Shown one piece after another: positions 58,489 to 64,000 of a DNA stretch of 64,000 bases (position 1 is the first letter of the stretch; the number at the start of each line of letters is the position of its first letter). The translations under genes were made by a program, and so were the position numbers. Origin of the DNA: Pantoea sp. BAV 3049. Its GTDB lineage: Bacteria; Pseudomonadota; Gammaproteobacteria; Enterobacterales; Enterobacteriaceae. The stretch spans positions 3,058,415 through 3,122,414 of the forward strand of contig NZ_WHOY01000031.1 of NCBI RefSeq assembly GCF_009765445.1, read 5' to 3'. The notes beneath the pieces were generated by a model, which worked only from the letters and a program-made list of their open reading frames with translations, was not told the DNA's origin and made no database searches.

Positions 58489-58494
58489 CAGTAT

Positions 58495-58875
58495 TCAGCC
58501 CACCAGCAGAGTAACCAGCCAGAAACCGGCAAAGGTCATCAGCAGCGAACCCAGCACGTGGGTCATCACCGAGATCATCGCCCAGAGATAATTGCCTGCC
58601 TGCATCAGAGTGACAATTTCCAGCGAGAACGTGGAAAAAGTCGTCATCCCGCCACACAGGCCAGTGGTGATCAGCAGTTTCCAGGCAGGATCGAGCTGGG
58701 GATTGCGCAGGAACCATGCCATTGCCGCGCCAATAATAAAGCCGCCAACCAGGTTAACCACCAGCGTACCAGGCGGTAGATTAGGAAACAGCGAGTTCAG
58801 CCGGACGGCCAGCAGCCAGCGGATCACACAGCCAGCAGAGCCACCAATAATGACGGCGAGTAACGGTTTAAGCAT
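58495..58875 (-). CDS. crcB: Fluoride ion channel CrcB/Fluc
   Basis: 126 residues with four helices. GGSAGCVIRWLLA, FPPGTLVVNLVGGF-like LPPGTLVVNLVGGFIIG and GLCGGMTTFSTFSLE, which holds the phenylalanine/threonine fluoride track, are conserved. Fluc dimers export fluoride from the cytoplasm. GAGGACATA precedes the ATG. A fluoride riboswitch lies upstream. Confidence 0.96.
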   Translation of the reverse strand: MLKPLLAVIIGGSAGCVIRWLLAVRLNSLFPNLPPGTLVVNLVGGFIIGAAMAWFLRNPQLDPAWKLLITTGLCGGMTTFSTFSLEIVTLMQAGNYLWAMISVMTHVLGSLLMTFAGFWLVTLLVG

Positions 58876-58967
58876 TATGTCCTCAAAGATTTTTACGAGG
58901 ATTGATGATCGGGCAGGTTCCGGAACGCCTGATACACAACCCTCTTCTTAATGAAAAGATGGCAGTA

Positions 58968-59027
58968 TCAGGCGTCATCAGCCCCTTACGGGCAGGGCGG
59001 TTGGGAAAGGTGGAGCACCATCACCTT
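58968..59027 (-). promoter_or_regulatory. Fluoride riboswitch (crcB motif)
   Basis: On the minus strand AAGGTGATGGTGCTCCACC, then CCCAACCGCCCTGCCCGTA and GGGGCTGATGACGCCT follow the crcB-motif layout (GGxGAUGG..., AACCGC..., GCUGAUGAxGCCU). The 3' end overlaps one arm of a 11-bp stem, GTATCAGGCGT (58965-58975) with ACGCCTGATAC (58925-58935), a likely expression platform. Confidence 0.85.
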
Positions 59028-59106
59028 GAAGCGCTAGCGTAATCAGCCACGTCGTTTTTTGCAAGCTTATCAAAAGCCAGGCCTTAAAGAGTCGACGCGA
59101 AGAAGG

Positions 59107-59760
59107 TTATTTCGCAGGGCAGCGGGTTTGCGGATCCCAGCGCTCACAGAAGGCCCGCATATCCGTTGATTTGAAGTCAGCAAGATGCGCCATGATCTCG
59201 TTCATTGGCCAGTGCCACCAGGCGATCCGCACCATGCGCTCAGCAATCTCACGCACGAACCGCTCTTTGATCACCCGTGCCGGGACACCACCCACAATGG
59301 TGTATGGTGCCACGTCTTTGGTCACTACCGCACCAGCCGCCAGCACCGCACCATCACCTACTGTCACACCGGGCAAAACGGTCACCCCGTGTCCAATCCA
59401 GACATCATGACCAATCACAACACGATCGGCACGGCGGGCGGCAAAAAATTCCCGGTCACGCTCCGCAGTCGAACTGTAATACTCCGCGCAGTAGGTGAAA
59501 CGGTGCTGTGATGGGCGGTCAACGGGATGGTTCGGCGCGCCCAGCCGCACGTTTGAAGCGATAGCCGTAAACTTGCCGATTTCCGAATCGGCTACGGTGC
59601 AGTAAGGCCCAAGATAGGAGTAGTCCCCCAGCGTGGCGTATTCCATATGGCTGTGCGCCAGGATTTCACAGCAGCGCCCCACTTCGGCTTCCCGCAGCGT
59701 CACGCTGTCATCAATAAAGGTTTCGGCAAGCTTTGGCTGGTGCAGTTCAATCACGGGCAT
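59107..59760 (-). CDS. Hexapeptide-repeat acetyltransferase (phosphonate-cluster/CatB type)
   Basis: 217 residues from ATG at 59760 (GGAGG six bases upstream). Left-handed beta-helix repeats: [33 protein letters not shown], the loop [16 protein letters not shown] with the catalytic histidine, and [37 protein letters not shown]. It resembles the DapH/CatB-like acetyltransferases often found in phosphonate gene clusters. No phn genes are in the window, so the acceptor is open; xenobiotic acetylation is an alternative. It reads toward crcB but the riboswitch lies between. Confidence 0.85.
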   Translation of the reverse strand: MPVIELHQPKLAETFIDDSVTLREAEVGRCCEILAHSHMEYATLGDYSYLGPYCTVADSEIGKFTAIASNVRLGAPNHPVDRPSQHRFTYCAEYYSSTAERDREFFAARRADRVVIGHDVWIGHGVTVLPGVTVGDGAVLAAGAVVTKDVAPYTIVGGVPARVIKERFVREIAERMVRIAWWHWPMNEIMAHLADFKSTDMRAFCERWDPQTRCPAK

Positions 59761-59976
59761 GTTGGCCTCCATGTCGGATGTCTGGATGAGTGCCGCTCAC
59801 CGGGCTGGAAACCGGCAATCAACACGGGGTTAGTTTAATCTGGCACAGCGAGATGACAGATTCGTGGAAAGAAGATGACAGCTCAGACTCAGCGCTGATT
59901 GATAACATGGCAGGAGCAGGTGGCATGAAGGTGCAGCAATGGGGTACAAGGGTAAGATTTTTTCTGTGCTGTAGTC

Positions 59977-60126
59977 TTATTCTTCCGCTTCAGGCAGTTT
60001 TATTTTTTTCTCAGGCAGTAAATACTCGATAAATCGTCTTTGTTCTTCAGTAATTAGCCACCTTTCGAAGCGATTCTTCTTTTCATGGCCTCTGTTTTTA
60101 TCCGTCTTGCCAGGGGAGTCAACCAT
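59977..60126 (-). CDS. Small charged protein (49 aa), downstream partner of a membrane micropeptide
   Basis: From ATG at 60126 the frame encodes about 49 residues: MVDSPGKTDKNRGHEKKNRF, then ERWLITEEQRRFIEYLLPEK and an acidic end. Its ATG overlaps the stop of the upstream micro-ORF as TGATG, a classic coupling arrangement. The frame is open further upstream to 60285, so a longer protein is an alternative reading. No family recognised. Confidence 0.45.
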   Translation of the reverse strand: MVDSPGKTDKNRGHEKKNRFERWLITEEQRRFIEYLLPEKKIKLPEAEE

Positions 60127-60191
60127 CAACCAAACCCCCAGAGCAGAATGAGCGCCCAGAAGGCCATGCATCCCACCAGAACTGCAATCAT
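60126..60191 (-). CDS. Candidate 21-residue membrane micropeptide
   Basis: ATG at 60191 with GGGGAAGGGTC just upstream encodes MIAVLVGCMAFWALILLWGF plus Gly, a single hydrophobic helix, like many enterobacterial stress micropeptides. It overlaps a longer frame and is too short for statistical support; the ribosome site and TGATG coupling are the only evidence. Confidence 0.4.
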   Translation of the reverse strand: MIAVLVGCMAFWALILLWGFG

Positions 60192-60354
60192 GACCCTTCC
60201 CCGGGTCGACAACCGACATTTCATTGACTTTCCTTATCATAGTTAATCGTAAGTGGCAGTATAAACTACCACAGGCAACGATCAAATTTCAGATTATCCT
60301 TACTGAAAAAATCTGGAAATTATTGCTGTTCCGTGTTCAGCCTTAAAAGAAATA

Positions 60355-60387
60355 GGCCGTATTTCAATCAACGTTGAAAATACGGCC
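60355..60387 (-). terminator. Terminator after the MFS gene
   Basis: GGCCGTATTTTCAACGTTGA on the minus strand is completed by AATACGGCC and followed by TATTTCTTTT, about 20 bases past the MFS stop. Confidence 0.8.
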
Positions 60388-60408
60388 TGTATTGAATCAT
60401 TTCTGAGA

Positions 60409-61713
60409 TTAATTTCCCGGAGGAGCGGCCGGTGGGCTTTCCTGCTCCTCTTCGGTATTCACCATGGTCGCCTGGATCTCCTCTTCCGTGATAGTCGGGT
60501 TCAGCGCAGCGGCCAGTGGTGAACTGGCCAGGCTATCCGGCATCGCCACGTGTGGGACCGGAGCGTCATGGCTCTCCTGCGGCGTCCGGCCACGGAATCC
60601 GCTCATCGCTGCAACCCCGGCACCACACAGACAGAAAAATGCATAGAGCATATTGCCACCCAGCGGCTGCATGATTGCCCCGGTCACCAGTGGGCCAATA
60701 CAGGCTCCGACGCCAAATGCCATCAGCAGGCAGGCGGTCAGCGAGACACGGCGCTCCGGCACCACGCTGTCATTGGCTATCGCCACCACCAGCGGATAAA
60801 GGGAGAACTGCATCATGCTGGCGATAAACGCGGCCACCACCACCCACAGAAAGCCAAAGTGAAGAGGCAACGTCAGCGGCAGCGCGGCAAGCGCATAAAG
60901 TAGCGCGGTATAAAAAAGCAGGCGATGGCGGTCAACCCGGTCCGACAGCCAGCTCAGCGGAAACTGGGAGATCAGCCCGGCGAAAATAGTGATGCCCATA
61001 AACAGGCCGGTTTGCTGAGTGCTGAAGCCAAGCAGGCTGGTATACACCGGTGCCATACCGTAGAACGCCCCCACGGCCATGCCCGTTGCAAGCGTGATCA
61101 CCAGAATCTTAGGGATGGTACGGAAGAAGTACCCCAGCTCCATCGGGGCGGGCGTCATCGGATGCGCATTGGTTCGCGTGGTCAGCGCTATCGGCACCAG
61201 GCAAAGCGCAAAGCACAGCGCGACGATCAGCAGGCTGGTACTGCCGGATCCGATCTGCGTCATCAGGATGATCTGGCCGGACGACAGGCCAAGATAGGTT
61301 GCCACCATATAGAAGCCGAAAATCAGGCCACGCTGCCCCACCTCCGCCTGGTCATTCAGCCAGCTTTCCAGCACCATATACTGACACATCATGCACAGGC
61401 CGATAATCAGCCGCAGGAAGATCCACATCGGCAGATATTCCGTAATACCGTGGCCCAAAACGGAAGCAGTGATAATACCGGCACAGGAAACATAAGCACG
61501 AATATGCCCCACGCGGGCAATCAGGTTATGCCCCACCTTGCCACCAATCACCAGGCCAATATAGTTAGCTGCGGTGATCCCCCCAATCACCCCGCCGCTT
61601 ACCTGCTCATGGGCCAGGCGCAGAGAGACATAAGTGGTCAGCAGGCCGGAGCCAAGCAGCATCAGGAGTGTGGTGGTGTACAGCGGTAAAAAAGTGCCGA
61701 GGACTCTTTTCAA
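60409..61713 (-). CDS. MFS transporter (YcaD-like)
   Basis: 434 residues with 12 helices. LPLYTTTLLMLLGSGLLTTYVSLRLA, VVESW-like MVLESWLNDQA, YMVATYLGLSSGQ and FSTQQTGLFMGITIFAGLISQFPLSWLSDRVDRHRLLF follow the YcaD/YfkF type. A Pro/Glu-rich cytoplasmic tail of about 70 residues (TITEEEIQATMVNTEEEQES) extends beyond E. coli YcaD (382). Substrate unknown. Confidence 0.82.
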   Translation of the reverse strand: MKRVLGTFLPLYTTTLLMLLGSGLLTTYVSLRLAHEQVSGGVIGGITAANYIGLVIGGKVGHNLIARVGHIRAYVSCAGIITASVLGHGITEYLPMWIFLRLIIGLCMMCQYMVLESWLNDQAEVGQRGLIFGFYMVATYLGLSSGQIILMTQIGSGSTSLLIVALCFALCLVPIALTTRTNAHPMTPAPMELGYFFRTIPKILVITLATGMAVGAFYGMAPVYTSLLGFSTQQTGLFMGITIFAGLISQFPLSWLSDRVDRHRLLFYTALLYALAALPLTLPLHFGFLWVVVAAFIASMMQFSLYPLVVAIANDSVVPERRVSLTACLLMAFGVGACIGPLVTGAIMQPLGGNMLYAFFCLCGAGVAAMSGFRGRTPQESHDAPVPHVAMPDSLASSPLAAALNPTITEEEIQATMVNTEEEQESPPAAPPGN

Positions 61714-61832
61714 TTACGGCTCCCTGTCGTCTTCAATCCGGAAAAAGGGTATGAATCTGAACTGTAGTCGTACTTCCCCCAACCGGGCAAGGTTCCCGGC
61801 TGGCTTGCGGACGATTCTCACACCGAAAGCGG

Positions 61833-61967
61833 TTAACGCCGGTCACGCTGTTTCTGTATCAGCCGGTAGAAACAGTCGTCGCATAACGCCAAATCTTCAG
61901 CAAAAAGTCGCTCAATCAATCGCCTTCGCCTGCCGCACTCCTGACAAAATTTCCCTGCGAGCCTCAT
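61833..61967 (-). CDS. 44-residue double-CxxC zinc-ribbon microprotein
   Basis: A short frame with an excellent ribosome site (AAGGA seven bases before ATG at 61967). The 44 residues contain C8-Q-E-C11 and C29-D-D-C32, the four-cysteine layout of a minimal zinc ribbon, within a very basic chain (GRRRRLIERLF, RLIQKQRDRR). A nucleic-acid or protein-binding role is plausible. No family recognised. It lies alone upstream of the MFS gene on the same strand, with about 120 bases between. Confidence 0.65.
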   Translation of the reverse strand: MRLAGKFCQECGRRRRLIERLFAEDLALCDDCFYRLIQKQRDRR

Positions 61968-62271
61968 CCCATTGTCCTTTTGTTTGTGGGATGACAACAA
62001 TACCGCGTAACAACCCTGAATAAATAATGGTTATCACCGATCGATTAAAGTTTATTGATCGGTTTTATCGATCGCCTTTAATCTGCCAACAATGGCGTTA
62101 CCACTTACCGCAACCCAGATTCGCTCAAATCCGCCCCAAGTGGGACAATACCATTTGGGTTCAACGGCTTAATGGAGTCGTAGCCCTGACTGATATGATC
62201 GATACTCACCCTTTTACGCACGGCACGTCCAGCATTCTTAATGTGTAGCTGTTCAGCTGCGGAGAGCTCGA
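61968..62271. other. Intergenic region with nested inverted repeats
   Basis: ACCGATC...GATCGGT (62038-62065) and GATTAAAG (62045-62052) with CTTTAATC (62078-62085) form overlapping inverted repeats, together with ATCGATCG at 62070-62077. They look like operator sites. No coding frame with support was found. Confidence 0.45.
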
Positions 62272-62396
62272 CTGAGTGGTGGCAAACCCGGCGCGATACA
62301 CGCCATTGTTCAGCTGCGGGTAGATCTCCTCGTTCAGCGCATCAATCTCTTCCTGTAACCCGGCCGGATAAAGATCGTAGTCGGCGCGGGCCAGCC
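62272..62396 (-). pseudogene. Fragment of a YqjG-type glutathionyl-hydroquinone reductase gene
   Basis: On the minus strand about 42 codons read ARADYDLYPAGLQEEIDALN followed by EEIYPQLNNGVYRAGFATTQ, typical of the segment joining the two halves of YqjG/GS-hydroquinone reductases (IDALNxxIYxxVNNGVYxAGFATTQ). The frame has a stop just before and loses similarity right after FATTQ, so only an internal remnant survives. Confidence 0.65.
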
Positions 62397-62754
62397 TTTA
62401 CACTTCACTCTCCTCAATCCAGTCTGCCGGAGGAAAAATAGCACAATCCGGTCTGTTTACCGGCCAGTAAATCCTCGCATTCAACCTTTTACTAAAGTTT
62501 CCCGAAATCAGACCGATGTAATAAATACTTAACCAGAACCGTCAGCCACGATTATGCCACTGATCAAACCCCTCGAACTGATATTGTTATCAATTACAAT
62601 TGTTTACTGCTGCGCCATGTCATCATGGTTCTGGTAGACTGCGCGCCGTGACCGCGGAAAAATTGCTAATTCTGATTATCCCAATACACTCAGTTCAGAT
62701 CTATTGACGAAGCAGGCTCGCCATTTTGTCCCGCCTGCTGCCCGCAGGAACAGC
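62397..62754. other. AT-rich region upstream of the LysR gene
   Basis: About 350 bp without a supported gene. It includes ACAATTGT (near 62597-62604) as a small palindrome and ends at the AGGA ribosome site of the LysR gene. Confidence 0.4.
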
Positions 62755-63642
62755 ATGAACGATCTGAACGTACTGAAGATTTTTATTGCCGCCGCTGAGG
62801 CCGGTAATTTTGCACTGGCAGCCCGCAAGCTGGGACTGACAAGATCGGCAGTGGCAAAAGCCATTGGCCGCCTTGAAGAGCGTACCGGCACCCGTCTGTT
62901 TCACCGCACCACCAGAGTGATCACCCTGACCGATGAAGGGCGCACGCTCTGTCAACGCTGCACTGTGACAATTGCCGAGCTGGAAGAGGCCATTCAGGCC
63001 ATGTCCTCACGCGGGAACGAGCCACAGGGCTTGCTACGCATGAGCATACCGGATGCGTATGGCCGCAGGCAGGTGATGCCGGTTCTGGCCCGCTATCTGG
63101 CGGCCTGGCCACGGGTGGAAGCGGAGGTCAGTTTCAGCGACCGGACGGTTGATTTGATTACCGAAGGCTACGATCTGGCGATCCGCATTGGCGCTCAGAA
63201 TATCAGCGAGGATCTGGTTTCACGAGTGGTGGACCGACAGCGCCTGAGTATTTGCGCCTCGCCCGATTATCTTCGCCGCAACGGTATACCCCGCACACCT
63301 GATGAACTGAAAAAACACGCCGGTCTGCTGTTTGTGCAGCATGGCCGCACGCTGGCCTGGCGACTGAGTGATGAGAATGGCAAATCCAGCAGGCTGGAGC
63401 CGGTCAGCCGGGTGCGCTTTGATGATGGTGAGGCGCTCAGGGATGCCGCCGTTGCCGGACTGGGCATCGTGCAGCTCCCTGATTTTCTGGCAGAGCAGGA
63501 AGCAGAAAAAGGCCGTCTGGTACGGATCATGGAGAAATACGAGCCCGAGCGAATCCCCATTGTAGTGCTCTACCCGACCCGTAAATATCTTGCTCCCAGA
63601 GTCCGCTTATTTATCGACAGTCTGTTTGAGGGGACGCATTAG
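62755..63642 (+). CDS. LysR-family transcriptional regulator
   Basis: 295 residues from ATG at 62755 (AGGA five bases upstream). The winged helix is MNDLNVLKIFIAAAEAGNFALAARKLGLTRSAVAKAIGRLEERTGTRLFHRTTR; the rest is a type-2 periplasmic-binding-like effector domain (DLAIRIG, FDDGEALRDAAVAGLGIVQLP). It belongs to the PecT/CrgA-like branch that often regulates adjacent oxidoreductase genes. The convergent epimerase-like gene or the lost YqjG gene may have been a target. Confidence 0.9.
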   Translation: MNDLNVLKIFIAAAEAGNFALAARKLGLTRSAVAKAIGRLEERTGTRLFHRTTRVITLTDEGRTLCQRCTVTIAELEEAIQAMSSRGNEPQGLLRMSIPDAYGRRQVMPVLARYLAAWPRVEAEVSFSDRTVDLITEGYDLAIRIGAQNISEDLVSRVVDRQRLSICASPDYLRRNGIPRTPDELKKHAGLLFVQHGRTLAWRLSDENGKSSRLEPVSRVRFDDGEALRDAAVAGLGIVQLPDFLAEQEAEKGRLVRIMEKYEPERIPIVVLYPTRKYLAPRVRLFIDSLFEGTH

Positions 63643-63653
63643 CCCGAAGCCAG

Positions 63654-64000
63654 TCAGGCCTGATGACGGCTTCTGGTTTCATAAGCCAGGCGGTACTCCT
63701 CCAGCCCGGTAGTGAATGTCGCACGACGTTCATGCCAGCCGGTCAACGCACGCAGTTTGTCAGATCCTACCCATTGCCAGAAGTTAGCCAACCCGTGTAC
63801 CGTCTCGATCGGCACAGTTCCGATCGGTGCAGATAACTTCAGCTGCAGGCCGTAAGAGTGAGCCAGGGCCTCACCAATCTGCTGCGCCGTTTCATAATGC
63901 TGACTGGAGATGTTGAATGCCTGCTGAGCCACCTCACGACGCTGTGGATGTTCTGCCAGCATGACATACGCCTCTGCACAGTCATCCACGTGCAGCGAGT
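63654..64000 (-). CDS. NAD-dependent epimerase/dehydratase-like protein, C-terminal part
   Basis: The frame is open to the right edge; the N-terminal Rossmann half lies outside. Visible are the HVDDCAEAYVMLAEHP motif (the conserved 'HVxDxAxAxxxA' segment of extended short-chain dehydrogenases), FNISSQHYETAQQIGEALAHSYG, and a C-terminal GSDKLRALTGWHERRATFTTGLEEYRLAYE. A sugar epimerase or related reductase is likely; the substrate cannot be told. It converges with the LysR gene. Confidence 0.8.
   Translation of the reverse strand, partial: SLHVDDCAEAYVMLAEHPQRREVAQQAFNISSQHYETAQQIGEALAHSYGLQLKLSAPIGTVPIETVHGLANFWQWVGSDKLRALTGWHERRATFTTGLEEYRLAYETRSRHQA

Noticed and set aside
60925-61689. A 254-codon plus-strand frame opposite the YcaD-like MFS gene
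   Set aside because: It is Gln/His/Arg-rich antisense to a clear 12-helix transporter.
62027-62248. A 73-codon plus-strand frame
   Set aside because: No ribosome site, no signal or domain, and it crosses the nested operator-like repeats.

Overview
The window reads as chromosomal DNA of an enterobacterium close to Erwinia/Pantoea. The left 28 kb keeps the gene order of the Escherichia coli proY-brnQ-phoRB-sbcDC-mak-rdgC-ppnP-aroM-yaiA-aroL-yaiI-proC-psiF-iraP block, and the protein sequences are typically enterobacterial. Assignment to Erwiniaceae is an inference from gene content (ethanolamine-type permease with a small-molecule kinase, YmgB-family proteins, scs operon); no rRNA or other marker is present. 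No tRNA, rRNA, CRISPR array, complete insertion sequence or prophage was found.

Layout. 1-1070: end of a DUF2569 membrane protein and a truncated Ail/OmpX porin. 1.1-5.5 kb: proY and brnQ, then a MetE-like methyltransferase preceded by tandem MetJ boxes. 5.5-8.6 kb: phoB-phoR followed by a lone PstS-like protein, with a Pho box before phoB. 8.7-13.6 kb: sbcDC. 13.7-18 kb: a replacement segment where E. coli has araJ, holding a TolA-domain lipoprotein and a putative amino-alcohol uptake cassette (permease, kinase, AraC regulator). 18-28 kb: mak, rdgC, ppnP, aroM-yaiA-aroL with a TyrR box, a DUF2076 protein, yaiI, proC, a Rieske/FAD oxidoreductase, psiF and iraP. phoA and dgcC, found here in E. 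coli, are missing.

28-64 kb is a mosaic of accessory genes: lacZ with a lac-type operator but no lacI or lacY; mdtG; a cold shock gene; marC; a complete scsABCD thiol-redox operon; an I78-type lipoprotein; a CHASE4-PAS-GGDEF-EAL protein; a CAAX-type protease; a five-gene peptide/nickel-type ABC importer; a DUF305 copper-type protein; an acyltransferase; a methyltransferase; a YjbE-like secreted protein; a CRP-controlled sugar porter; an unknown two-gene membrane operon; a CrcB fluoride channel under a fluoride riboswitch; a LysR regulator; and the end of an epimerase gene.

Two themes stand out. First, the window carries many small connector-type regulators: two IraP-family proteins (RpoS stabilisation) and three YmgB/AriR-like proteins (Rcs/biofilm), two of which have 5' leaders with tandem hairpins whose last U-run abuts the Shine-Dalgarno. 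Second, several genes fall below usual annotation length: a 44-residue double-CxxC zinc-ribbon protein, a 52-residue glycine-rich lipoprotein, and a TGATG-overlapping pair of micro-ORFs. Decay is visible at the Ail gene, a DUF1311-like gene, a frameshifted gene near 39.8 kb and a YqjG fragment.
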